Positions 17,000 through 25,493 of a DNA stretch of 64,000 bases are shown in pieces (position 1 is the first letter of the stretch; each line of letters starts with the position of its first letter). Location of the stretch: the NCBI RefSeq assembly GCF_019599405.1, contig NZ_RKLQ01000001.1:1488001-1552000 (forward strand), in the 5' to 3' direction. The DNA is from Haloarcula salinisoli (lineage in GTDB: Archaea; Halobacteriota; Halobacteria; Halobacteriales; Haloarculaceae). A model generated the notes under the pieces. It saw only the letters and a program-made list of their open reading frames with translations. It did not search any database and was not told the origin of the DNA. The translations under genes were made by a program, and so were the position numbers.

Positions 17000-17230
17000 C
17001 TAGTAATTGCTCCCTTGGGTTATTTCGATTGAGTAGTCCGGCTGAGTGTACACCTTCCTGAGTTCGCGGAGTCCCACGAAAGTCATGACGCCTCCGAACG
17101 GCACAGCTATGAATGCTCTCCCGGGGTTATAAAAAGAAAATAGTATGGACACCGCTCCAAACCCGACCACGAATAGCCCGAAGATCGTGCCCAAAACCCG
17201 ACCTTTTGTCCCATAGACCATTCTACTCAT
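17000..17230 (-). CDS. Small membrane protein, unknown
   Basis: The start at MSRMVYGTKGR gives 76 residues with two hydrophobic helices (VLGTIFGLFVVGFGAVSILF and FIAVPFGGVMTFVGL). Base composition is lower in GC than the neighbours, and the upstream 60 bases are AT-rich. That could mark recent acquisition. No family is recognised. Confidence 0.6.
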   Translation of the reverse strand: MSRMVYGTKGRVLGTIFGLFVVGFGAVSILFSFYNPGRAFIAVPFGGVMTFVGLRELRKVYTQPDYSIEITQGSNY

Positions 17231-17447
17231 ACTGTTGTGTAAATTACTATCTGCATTAATACTTTGTATAAAATATGAAGGAGAAGCGTACAGCGCCACG
17301 AGAAGACGACAAGGCCGCTGTAACGGATATGCTGGTTCCGCTACCGGACCGGCGCCCTGCTACCGGGTACGCGAGTCCTCGCGGACCGGACCGTCGGCCA
17401 GGCCTGACACCACAGCACCGATACGTCTCCACCCGATACCGACGGTG

Positions 17448-18371
17448 ATGACCCGACGCGGCTACGAGAACGCTGGCTATCGGCGGTTGTTCGACGGCGA
17501 CGGACTCACCGTTGGGCTCGGCCTGCCACTGACGGGCGTCCGGGAGTCGACGCCGGCCGTCGAGGCCGAAGTCCGGCTGGCCAAACGCGCCGAGTCGCTG
17601 GGCTTCGACGGCCTCTGGGCCAGGGACGTACCGACCTTCTGGCCCCGCTTCGGGGACGCCGGCGGGGCCTTCGACACGTGGCCGTTGCTCTCACATCTGG
17701 CCGCCCACACCGACGACATCGCGCTTGGCACCTCGAGTGTCGTCCTGTCGCTGCGCCATCCGATTCACGTCGCCAAGTCGGCCGCCACCGTAGACCGGTT
17801 CTCCGACGGTCGGCTCGTCATGGGTATCGCCTCCGGGGACCGCGACCCCGAGTACCCGGCCTTCGGCGTCGACCCCGACGAGCGCGGCGAGCGGTTCCGC
17901 GAGCGCGTCGCGGCGGTGCGGGCCATCTGGCGCGAGGAGTTCCCCGAAATCGAAGGGTCGTGGGGCCGTCTGGATGGCGAGCTGGACGTCCTCCCGAAGC
18001 CGACGACAGAGACGCTCCCACTCCTGCCGACGGGCAACGCCCGCCAGTCCGACGAGTGGATTGCCGACCACGGCGACGGCTGGCTCTTCTATCACCTCCC
18101 GGAGTCCACCCTCGAATCGTACCTGGAGCGGTGGCGCGAGCAAACGACCGACAAGCCGTTCGCCATCGCCGTGCGGGTGGCCTTCGCCGAGGACCCGACC
18201 GCAGAGCCAGAGCCCCTGCATCTTGGCTACCGCGCCGGTGTCGAGTGGTTCCGCGAGTACTTCCACCGGCTCGAATCGTACGGGCTCGATCACGTCATCG
18301 TCGGGCTGGAAGCCGACGACCCACAGGCTGCGATGGAGACGTTCGCGAGTACGGTCCTCCAGGAGCTCTGA
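17448..18371 (+). CDS. LLM-class flavin-dependent oxidoreductase
   Basis: The start at MTRRGYENAGYRRL gives 307 residues of a luciferase-like TIM barrel: GLGLPLTGV, AESLGFDGLWARDVPTFWP, LSLRHPIHVAKSAATVDRFSDGRLVMGIASGDRDPEY and WGRLDGELDVLPKPT are the conserved strands and the F420/FMN pocket. Many archaeal members use coenzyme F420. The substrate is unknown. A pirin gene follows 56 bases downstream on the same strand. Confidence 0.9.
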   Translation: MTRRGYENAGYRRLFDGDGLTVGLGLPLTGVRESTPAVEAEVRLAKRAESLGFDGLWARDVPTFWPRFGDAGGAFDTWPLLSHLAAHTDDIALGTSSVVLSLRHPIHVAKSAATVDRFSDGRLVMGIASGDRDPEYPAFGVDPDERGERFRERVAAVRAIWREEFPEIEGSWGRLDGELDVLPKPTTETLPLLPTGNARQSDEWIADHGDGWLFYHLPESTLESYLERWREQTTDKPFAIAVRVAFAEDPTAEPEPLHLGYRAGVEWFREYFHRLESYGLDHVIVGLEADDPQAAMETFASTVLQEL

Positions 18372-18427
18372 GTGACGATACCCTGTGTCCGCGCGTATAT
18401 CAGGCTCCAGCACGAATCCACGGTATC

Positions 18428-19171
18428 GTGACACAGTCGAAATCGCTGTACAAGGCCCCCAGAACGACTGTCTCCCAGGACCAGGGGAAGTTCCGCATCC
18501 ACTTCAACTTCCCCGGCCGGAACCACCCCGACCACGACGACCACGGCTACGGCCCGCTGGCGACGGTCGTCGAGTCGTTCATGGACCCGGACACGCTCAT
18601 CGGGATGCACCCCCACCGCAACGAGGAGATCATCTCGTGGGTCCCAGACGGGGTAATGCGCCACGACGACCGGCAGGGAAACGAACTGGTCACCGACCCA
18701 GACCACCTGCTGGTCATGAACGCGGGCCGGGAGTTCTGGCACGAAGAGCGCACGCTCGCCGAGGACCCGCCGCTGCGGATGTTACAGATTTTCGTCCGGC
18801 CACACAGCCTCGGGCTGGAACCGACGATACAGCACGAGCCGATTCCGACGCCGGTCGACGGCGAGTGGCGACACCTCTTCGGGCCAGAGGGGACGACAGC
18901 GCCGGCGTACGTCCGGAACCAGGTACACTGCCACGACGTTCGGCTCCCCGAGGGGGCCAGCGTCGAGTTTCCGACGGTCGAGGGCTGGGATACGTATTTT
19001 TACGTCTTCGATGGGGCGGTCGCGGTCGCCGGCACCGATTTCGACCGCGCCGAGAGCGGCCTGCTGGTCTCGGGCGGCGAGACCATAACCGCGACGTCCG
19101 ACGCCGTGGTGGTCGCGTTCAGTATCGACCCGACGGCACCGGTCACGCGACAGGGTACAATCGGCCGCTGA
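18428..19171 (+). CDS. Pirin-family cupin protein (GTG start)
   Basis: The protein has 247 residues from GTG; no nearer ATG fits. The pirin iron motif region is present: MHPHRNEEIISWVPDGVMRHDD, with H-P-H and E-E corresponding to the metal ligands, followed by LLVMNAGREFWHEE and LQIFVRPHS. Pirins are iron cupins; some have quercetinase activity or act in redox sensing. A second cupin-like half (HDVRLPEGASVEF...) completes the fold. It probably shares a transcript with the LLM gene upstream. Confidence 0.88.
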   Translation: MTQSKSLYKAPRTTVSQDQGKFRIHFNFPGRNHPDHDDHGYGPLATVVESFMDPDTLIGMHPHRNEEIISWVPDGVMRHDDRQGNELVTDPDHLLVMNAGREFWHEERTLAEDPPLRMLQIFVRPHSLGLEPTIQHEPIPTPVDGEWRHLFGPEGTTAPAYVRNQVHCHDVRLPEGASVEFPTVEGWDTYFYVFDGAVAVAGTDFDRAESGLLVSGGETITATSDAVVVAFSIDPTAPVTRQGTIGR

Positions 19172-19205
19172 GACGGGCTCCGTTAAACGTGCCCGTGTAA
19201 GACCC

Positions 19206-19589
19206 CTATGGGTCCACCCGTCGGTCGACGGCCCACGACAGCGAGGGGTCTACGTCACAGAGCCGGTCGTAGAACCGCCTGAGTCCGGCCGACTCGGTTT
19301 CGGGCAGGACGTGTAGCCGGACGGTGCCGTCCCGGACCGCCACGCGGAACACGTCGGTCGTGTCCTCGTCGCGGACCAGCCACAGCGGCATCGGTAGGTC
19401 GTGGAAGTCACCGTAGCGGTACGGGCCATCGGCGAGTATATCCGTGACTACGGCCGCCAGCTCGGGCTCGGTGTGGCCCCGATTCGGAACGAGTTCGAAC
19501 TCCGTGCCGCCCTCGTACTCGACGCCGCTGCCGTGGGGGTATCGTCGGGTCGGCCGGGCCGGAATCGAGAACGAGGGGTCGCCCGTCAT
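19206..19589 (-). CDS. Conserved-looking haloarchaeal protein, unknown
   Basis: The protein has 127 residues, is acidic, and has no membrane segment or cysteine cluster. Patterned hydrophobics (FELVPNRGHTEPELAAVVTDILADGPYRYGDFHDLPMPLWLVRDEDT) suggest a compact alpha/beta domain. It converges on the pirin gene and is divergent from the LOV sensor gene, with about 100 bases between. No function can be proposed. Confidence 0.7.
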   Translation of the reverse strand: MTGDPSFSIPARPTRRYPHGSGVEYEGGTEFELVPNRGHTEPELAAVVTDILADGPYRYGDFHDLPMPLWLVRDEDTTDVFRVAVRDGTVRLHVLPETESAGLRRFYDRLCDVDPSLSWAVDRRVDP

Positions 19590-19692
19590 CTGTGTTGTCG
19601 TTGGTCGTGATAGCGCTTAAAATCGCGGGCGCTCGACCCAGGTGGCTATCCACCGTGATAACTGGGCGCTTACATTTAAGCGAGGAAATATC

Positions 19693-21606
19693 ATGGTTTA
19701 TACTATGAGAAGTGACGCCCCCGGGTCATCACTGGTGCTCCACGCTGGGAGCGACGACGGGCTGGTCGGCGACGCGGTCGAATCGCTGGGGACGGACGAA
19801 GCGACAGTCCGGGCCGTCGATAGCGAGGCGGCGGCGCTGACCGCGGTCAGAGAGGAGTCGGTGGGGTGTCTCGTCTGCGAGAGCGAGTTCGCCGACGGCG
19901 ACGGGCTGGAGCTGCTGTCGGCGCTCGAAACGAGCGCGCCGCTGCTGCCGACGCTGTTCCTGACTGACGACCCGTCACTCGGAGACGCGGCGCTTTCGGC
20001 CGGCGCGACTGATATCGTGGTCAAACAGGACGGGCTCGACCCGGTGGCGGTACTGGCCCGCCGGCTGGAGAACACACTGTCCCGGGGGCCAGCAGTCACT
20101 CGTGACGCCGACGAGGAGGCGGTTGCCCTGCTACAAAGTATGTACGACGTCACGACCGATACGGAGTCGAGCTTCGAGGCGAAGGTCGACCGGTTGCTGC
20201 GACTGGGCTGTGAGACGTTCTCGCTGTCGAACGGGTTCCTGACCCGTATCGAGGGCGGGGAGGCCGATGGGAAACAGACCATCGTCCAGTCGCGCGGCCC
20301 CCACGAGAAGCTGTCTCCGGGCGAGTCATGCCCGCTCTCGCGAGCCTACTGTCGTGAGACCGTCCGCACCGACGGCCTCCTGGCGTTCGAGGACGCCGTC
20401 GAGGCGGGGTGGACCGACGACCCCAGCTACGAGGAGTTCGGCCTCGGGTGTTACATCGGCGGCAAGGTTGTCGTCGACGGGGAGCTGTACGGAACGCTCT
20501 GTTTCGCCGACACCGAGCCACGCCAGACGCCGTTCACCGAGCTGGAACGGACCGCAGTGCGTCTGATGAGCGAATGGGTGAGCTACGAACTCGAAGGCCA
20601 GCAGGCCCGCGCGGAGCTGGAGCTGAAAGAGCGCGCCATGGACGAGGCCCCAGTGGGCATCCTCATCAGCGACCCCGACCAGCACGACAACCCGGCAGTG
20701 TACGTCAACGACCAGTTCACCGAGATGACGGGATATCCGGAAGCCGACGCGCTCGGCCGGAACTGCCGGTTCCTCCAGGGCGAGCGGACCGACCCGGAAC
20801 CGGTAGCCGAGTTGCGGGCGGCGATAGACGCCGAGCGCCCGGTCTCCGTCGAACTCCGCAACTACCGCCGTGATGGCACCGAGTTCTGGAACCGTGTCTC
20901 GGTCGCGCCAATCCGCAACAGCGAGGGCGAGGTGACCAACTACGTCGGCTTCCAGGAGGACGTCACGGAGCGCAAGGAGCACGAACTTGAGCTCAAACTT
21001 CGGAACCGAGCGATTTCGGCGGCCCCAATCGGCATCACCATCCACGACACGTCCGCCCCGGCGTTGCCGGTCACGTACGCCAACAGCGGGTTCGAGGCCA
21101 TCACTGGCTACGAGCCCACGGCCATCGAGGGGGAGCCACTCTCGATGCTGGCGGGCGCTGAGACGGAGCCGGAGCGGGCCGGAGCGCTCGAAACGGTCGG
21201 CGGTGAATCGGCCTCTGAGACGCTCCTGCTCTACCGGACGGACGGGTCGCCGTTCTGGGGACGGGTGAGTATCGCGCCGGTCACCGACGAGGACGGGGAG
21301 ACCACACACGCCGTGGGGTTCCTGCAGGACGTGACCGAGACCAAACAGCACGCCGAGGAGATAGAGCGGCGCCTCGACGAGTTCGGCGACGTTCTCGCCG
21401 CCGAGCTACAGACGCCACTGCGGGACGCCCGGTCGCGGCTGGCCGCCGACCTCGACGAGCTCTCCCCTGGGGACCTCAGCGCCGCGCTGGCGGCCATCGA
21501 ACGGACGGACAGCCTCATCGACGACCTCACCACGGTGCACTCCTTCTCGGTGAAATCCCGCGACGTGTTCGAAACGGACGGGAGCGCGCCGGGGACGGAC
21601 CCGTGA
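19693..21606 (+). CDS. LOV/PAS-GAF sensor protein with receiver-like N-terminus and degenerate kinase end
   Basis: The ATG at 19693 gives 637 residues; ATG 19705 is also possible. Order: receiver-like domain (about 10-125; VKQDG holds the conserved Lys but the phospho-Asp site is CLVCESEF); GAF domain (about 150-310); PAS domain with the LOV flavin motif GRNCRFLQG, Cys358 being the photoactive position; a second PAS where the same loop reads GEPLSMLAG, without Cys; and a final coiled region with LAAELQTPLRD, an H-box in which the phosphoacceptor His is absent. No HATPase domain follows. It is probably a blue-light sensor that signals through protein contacts. The next gene (54 bases on) is a likely partner. 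Confidence 0.88.
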   Translation: MVYTMRSDAPGSSLVLHAGSDDGLVGDAVESLGTDEATVRAVDSEAAALTAVREESVGCLVCESEFADGDGLELLSALETSAPLLPTLFLTDDPSLGDAALSAGATDIVVKQDGLDPVAVLARRLENTLSRGPAVTRDADEEAVALLQSMYDVTTDTESSFEAKVDRLLRLGCETFSLSNGFLTRIEGGEADGKQTIVQSRGPHEKLSPGESCPLSRAYCRETVRTDGLLAFEDAVEAGWTDDPSYEEFGLGCYIGGKVVVDGELYGTLCFADTEPRQTPFTELERTAVRLMSEWVSYELEGQQARAELELKERAMDEAPVGILISDPDQHDNPAVYVNDQFTEMTGYPEADALGRNCRFLQGERTDPEPVAELRAAIDAERPVSVELRNYRRDGTEFWNRVSVAPIRNSEGEVTNYVGFQEDVTERKEHELELKLRNRAISAAPIGITIHDTSAPALPVTYANSGFEAITGYEPTAIEGEPLSMLAGAETEPERAGALETVGGESASETLLLYRTDGSPFWGRVSIAPVTDEDGETTHAVGFLQDVTETKQHAEEIERRLDEFGDVLAAELQTPLRDARSRLAADLDELSPGDLSAALAAIERTDSLIDDLTTVHSFSVKSRDVFETDGSAPGTDP

Positions 21607-21659
21607 CCGGGAATCGACCGTGGTGGCCTCGCTGGGGCTCGACCTCTCTCTGAGCACCA

Positions 21660-22430
21660 ATGGACCACCTCATCACAGATGTCGTCATCTGCGAGCAAAA
21701 CCGCACGCGAGCAGAGCTGTACGCACTCTGGCTCGACCAGGTGGACGCGGCGGTCGCGCTGACGGCGCGGGAGGCGGCCGACGCCGTCGATGAGGGGACG
21801 GCCGTCGTGGTTCTCGACCAGCGCTTCGCCGGGGAGAAGACGCGGAACCTACTGTCGCTCGTTCGGTCGGAATCGCCGCTCTCCCGGGTCATAGAAACCC
21901 GAGAGCGGTCCTCGCCGTTCCCGGAGCTTGGCCTCGACCACCACCTTGTCAAGCCCGTCTTCGAGGCGGAGCTGACCGACCTCGTCGGGACCCTGTTACT
22001 GCGGGCCAACTACCATCTGGTGCTCCGGCTCTACTACCAGACGACAGCCCCGCTCCTGTCGCTGCAGAGTCAGACCGAGCCGAACGACGCGGCGGTCGAA
22101 CAGCGAGAACGCCTCGAGGCCCGGGCCGAACGGCTCAAAGACGTCATCGGGACCTACCAGGCTGCGATGAGCGAAGACGACATAGCGGCCGTCAAAGACG
22201 CTGTCAACTACACGCCCGTTCGGAAGGCCCACGATAGCGACACCGATACCGGCAGCAAATACCGGCCAGATAAGTGCTCCCGTTGTCGGGAGCCGTGGAA
22301 CAGCTCGCCGTCGGAGGGTGGGACCAGAGTCACCAGACTGGGAGCGTACGTCTGGCGGTGTGGTAACTGCGGCCACGTTCAGATGCGTGCCGACCCGAGC
22401 CACCAGGACGTCGGGAAGTTCCGCCGCTGA
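21660..22430 (+). CDS. Receiver-like HalX protein with C-terminal zinc ribbon
   Basis: The protein has 256 residues. The first 115 form a receiver-like fold: VVICEQNRTRAELY replaces the acidic D-D pocket, VVVLDQRF keeps one Asp at the phosphorylation position, and HHLVKPV keeps the Lys. Residues 120-190 match the helical HalX module (LRLYYQTT.. RERLEARAERLKDVIGTYQ). The C-terminus has a zinc ribbon, CSRCREPW and CGNCGHVQ. Its position just after the LOV sensor suggests it receives or transmits that light signal. Confidence 0.8.
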   Translation: MDHLITDVVICEQNRTRAELYALWLDQVDAAVALTAREAADAVDEGTAVVVLDQRFAGEKTRNLLSLVRSESPLSRVIETRERSSPFPELGLDHHLVKPVFEAELTDLVGTLLLRANYHLVLRLYYQTTAPLLSLQSQTEPNDAAVEQRERLEARAERLKDVIGTYQAAMSEDDIAAVKDAVNYTPVRKAHDSDTDTGSKYRPDKCSRCREPWNSSPSEGGTRVTRLGAYVWRCGNCGHVQMRADPSHQDVGKFRR

Positions 22431-22490
22431 CCGACGGTTCCGGGCCCGCGGGTGGTGCGATTTATCCGCACGTGGCCCTTCTGGCCGAGT

Positions 22491-23192
22491 ATGTGTGGCC
22501 GTTACAGTCTGTTCGCGCATCCAGCCGACATCGAGGCCCGCTTCGACGCCGCCTTCGACTTCGAGTTCGAGGCCCGCTACAACGCCGCCCCGAGCCAGTC
22601 GCTCCCGGTCATCACCGGCGAGGACCCCGACACGATTCAGCGCATGGAGTGGGGCCTGGTGCCGTCCTTTGCGGAGTCACGGAACGACCACGGCTACATC
22701 AACGCCCGGGCGAAGACACTCGCCGAGAAGCGGTCCTTTGCCGACGCCTACGAATCGCGGCGGTGTCTCGTACCCGCTGATGGGATGTACGAGTGGGTGG
22801 AACAGAACGGTAGCAAACAGCCGTATCGGGTCGCCCTCCCCGACGACGACCTCTTCGCCATGGCCGGGCTCTACGAACGGTGGGAGCCGCCCCAACGCCA
22901 GACCGGACTCGGTGAATTCGGTGCGAGTGGCGACCAGGGTGGCCAGGACGAGGTCGTCGAGACGTTCACCATCGTCACGACGGAGCCAAACGACACCGTG
23001 GCCGACCTCCACCATCGGATGGCCGTGATTCTCTCCCCCGATGAAGAATCACAGTGGCTCACTGGAGACACCGACACCGTCGCAGACCTGCTCGACCCCT
23101 ACGGCGACCCGATGCGGACCTATCCGATATCGACGGCCGTCAACAGCCCCAGCAACGACTCACCGGACATCATCGAGCCCGTCGATGGCTAG
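22491..23192 (+). CDS. SRAP/YedK-like abasic-site protein (HMCES family)
   Basis: The start MCGRYSLF leaves Cys2 as the N-terminal nucleophile after Met removal, as in E. coli YedK and human HMCES, which form a thiazolidine crosslink to abasic sites in single-stranded DNA. The protein has 233 residues. NAAPSQSLPVI, MEWGLVPSFA, INARAKTLAEKRSF, RRCLVPADGMYEWV and HHRMAVIL are all family signatures, including active-site Asn, Glu and His. Its stop overlaps the convergent gene by 4 bases. Confidence 0.95.
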   Translation: MCGRYSLFAHPADIEARFDAAFDFEFEARYNAAPSQSLPVITGEDPDTIQRMEWGLVPSFAESRNDHGYINARAKTLAEKRSFADAYESRRCLVPADGMYEWVEQNGSKQPYRVALPDDDLFAMAGLYERWEPPQRQTGLGEFGASGDQGGQDEVVETFTIVTTEPNDTVADLHHRMAVILSPDEESQWLTGDTDTVADLLDPYGDPMRTYPISTAVNSPSNDSPDIIEPVDG

Positions 23193-23596
23193 CGGATGAA
23201 CTCGTGGGTGTTCGTCTCTTCGGTGAGTTCGCGCTCCGGCTGTGGGCCGAAGGCGTCCTCGTGGATGAACAGATACACCATCAGGACCAGCGCGAAGACG
23301 ACACTGCCAAGCGAGAGTGGCGTTCGCACACCGGCCAGTAGCGGACCGAAGTAAACGACCACGACACCCGAGAGGCCGAGAAGCGCCAAGGCCAGCCCGA
23401 GCTTTCGCAGCTGCGCGACGTACAGGGCGGCCAGTAACAGGGCGAAGCCAACGGTGAGTTTCCCGATACCGATGGCCGTCGTCAGACTCAGCTCGAGTTC
23501 GACCACCAGGTCCAGCGTGCCGGCAGCGAGTTGCACCGCGCCGAGCGCTACGAGAAGCACACTGACCCCGTACGCGCGGGCCTGGCCCATCGCCAT
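23189..23596 (-). CDS. Four-helix membrane protein, unknown
   Basis: The protein has 135 residues with four predicted membrane helices (from YGVSVLLVALGAVQLAAG to LGSVVFALVLMVYLFI) and a short charged C-terminal tail. The tail overlaps the 3' end of the SRAP gene by 4 bases. No conserved polar motif identifies a transported substrate. Confidence 0.75.
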   Translation of the reverse strand: MAMGQARAYGVSVLLVALGAVQLAAGTLDLVVELELSLTTAIGIGKLTVGFALLLAALYVAQLRKLGLALALLGLSGVVVVYFGPLLAGVRTPLSLGSVVFALVLMVYLFIHEDAFGPQPERELTEETNTHEFIR

Positions 23597-23638
23597 AGCA
23601 ACACAATCGGCGGCCCGGCGTAATATCTCTATGGGGCG

Positions 23639-24250
23639 TTACTGAACCCGACCGAATGCGAGCGTCCCGCTGATGGACTCGATGTAGGCGTTGACGACCT
23701 GGCCCTCGCGGGCGCCGGAGACGAAGATGGTATACTTGCCTTTCTCGGCGACACCGTCGCCCTCGCGGCCGGTGCCGGTGATCTTGACCTCGTAGGTCTC
23801 GCCCTCTTCGAGCGTGGGCGTGTTCTGCTGGGTGGTGTTGCTCGAACCCTTCGAGACCGGACGGAAGGCACCGCAGGCCTGACAGCGGAGCATGTCCACG
23901 CCGTCCTCGGTCTTGAGGACGGTGTCGGGCAGGCCACACTCCGAGCAGGTGACGTACTCGGCGGTGTAGGCGTCGATTGCGGCCTGGAAGTCGGCGATGT
24001 CGAAGGAACCGTTGTAGCGAGCCTCGCCGCCGTCGAACTGTCCGTTGGTCCCGAACTCGCGCTGGATGGTGCTGTGGAGGTGCTGGGCGTCCCGGGAGAG
24101 GGCGTCGGCGATGGCCTCGAGGTTGGTCAGTCGTGTGAACGCGCCGTCGGTCTGACCCTCCGGCTCCGGGATGGAGAGGCGCTCACCGGCCTCTCGTGGC
24201 TGGTCCGGGAGCACGTCGTATGCTCTGTCGAGTGCGGCTTCGTAGTTCAT
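23639..24250 (-). CDS. Translation initiation factor aIF2 beta with C-terminal TRAM domain
   Basis: The start at MNYEAALDRAYDVLP gives 203 residues. The central aIF2-beta/eIF5 fold (TRLTNLEAIADALSRDAQHLHSTIQREFGTNGQFD) is followed by the zinc-binding C4 (TCSECGLPDT, RCQACGA). The last 60 residues are a TRAM domain (YEVKITGTGREGDGVAEKGKYTIFVSGAREGQVVNAYI), an RNA-binding addition seen in haloarchaeal homologues. The protein joins the alpha and gamma subunits in delivering initiator tRNA. Confidence 0.93.
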   Translation of the reverse strand: MNYEAALDRAYDVLPDQPREAGERLSIPEPEGQTDGAFTRLTNLEAIADALSRDAQHLHSTIQREFGTNGQFDGGEARYNGSFDIADFQAAIDAYTAEYVTCSECGLPDTVLKTEDGVDMLRCQACGAFRPVSKGSSNTTQQNTPTLEEGETYEVKITGTGREGDGVAEKGKYTIFVSGAREGQVVNAYIESISGTLAFGRVQ

Positions 24251-24399
24251 ACCGGAAGGACGGGGTTCGAGCCTAAAGGCGTTCCGTGATAGCCCCTCGC
24301 ACCGACAGTCCGGCGCTACCGAGATGCGTGCGTTCGTAAGCCACTGCAACCGGAGCTAAGTTCCCGATAACAAATCAATTCGTCCCAGTTGCCAGCGGT

Positions 24400-25431
24400 A
24401 TGTCCAGATACGGGACACGCAGACGGTTCCTGACCGCAGCGGCAGCTGCCTTCGCTGGTCTCGGCCTCGCCACGACCACCGACGCCGACGACCACCGCAC
24501 GTTCACCGTTGAGCAGGACGGCGACTGTTACCCGGTGGTTCCGCTCTCGGGTGACGAGCCCGTCGAGGCGTTCTACGAATGGGGGCTCGACGAGCGCTCG
24601 TACAGCTCCGAGGGGACCCGGGAGCTACAGGACTCGGAGACGAGCCTCCTGTTTCTCTATCGAGGACCCGAGGGGCTCAGCCTCGTCGTCGTCCACGACG
24701 CGGCGGACGACGGGACCCCTGGCGGAAAGGTCACCTTCGAAATCACGGGCATCCCGGGGAGCGCGACCTGGGCGGTCAAGGACGACCTCTACGAGGCCGA
24801 GACCAACGTCGACACCTGGGAGGTCAACGGGACCGTTCTGGAGGCAAACGAGAGCACGATAACCGACGACTACAACGCCTCCAGCGAGAACGAGACCGCG
24901 GGCGATGGCAACGAGACCGAGCCGTACCAGAACGAGACGGAGGATACTGCCATCGACCAGGGCAAGAACGATACCGCGGGCGATGGCAACGAGACCGAGC
25001 CAGACCAGAACGAGACCGCAGCGAGCACGCGAACCGACGAGATAGACTGGTGGTGGACCACTGGCCGGACCGACGGGGGCGCGCTCCGCGGGCTCGCGGT
25101 CGACGACCTCGAGCTCCGCATCGAGCCCGCGTTCAACGACGAGGCCGAGCTGGAGGACACGCCGAACGACGGCGAGGTGACGTCGTGGGAGCTGCTCTCC
25201 GGCGACCGGGAGGACCCGGACCGGACCGCCCTCGACCTGCGCGAGCCGCTCACACTCCGGACCGGCAGCTGTGACGGCGACACGCCGACGGCCGACGACG
25301 CCACGGAGGCGAACGCGACCGACAACTCGACAGGGACCGAGAGCGAGGGCGAAACAACCGACGCGAGCGAAGATGGGGAAGATATCGCAGCGGACAACGA
25401 AGATGAGGCGGACAGCGACGAGAGCGAATAG
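24400..25431 (+). CDS. Tat-exported acidic protein with Asn-glycosylation repeats
   Basis: The protein has 343 residues, with the leader RRRFLTAAAAAFAGLGLA ending before TTTDADD. A folded domain of about 130 residues follows. The middle (about 160-210) has two copies of a motif, GDGNETEPxQNETE, the underlying DNA repeat at about 24892-24943 and 24973-25017 differing at a few bases. N-E-T, N-D-T, N-A-S and N-S-T sequons are dense, so heavy N-glycosylation outside the cell is likely. The last 80 residues are a disordered acidic tail. No anchor is obvious. Confidence 0.82.
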   Translation: MSRYGTRRRFLTAAAAAFAGLGLATTTDADDHRTFTVEQDGDCYPVVPLSGDEPVEAFYEWGLDERSYSSEGTRELQDSETSLLFLYRGPEGLSLVVVHDAADDGTPGGKVTFEITGIPGSATWAVKDDLYEAETNVDTWEVNGTVLEANESTITDDYNASSENETAGDGNETEPYQNETEDTAIDQGKNDTAGDGNETEPDQNETAASTRTDEIDWWWTTGRTDGGALRGLAVDDLELRIEPAFNDEAELEDTPNDGEVTSWELLSGDREDPDRTALDLREPLTLRTGSCDGDTPTADDATEANATDNSTGTESEGETTDASEDGEDIAADNEDEADSDESE

Positions 25432-25493
25432 CGGGCGGGGACAAGAGTCGGCTTTCGCGGCCCGCCCGACGGCGTCAAACTGCTGTGGGTCGG

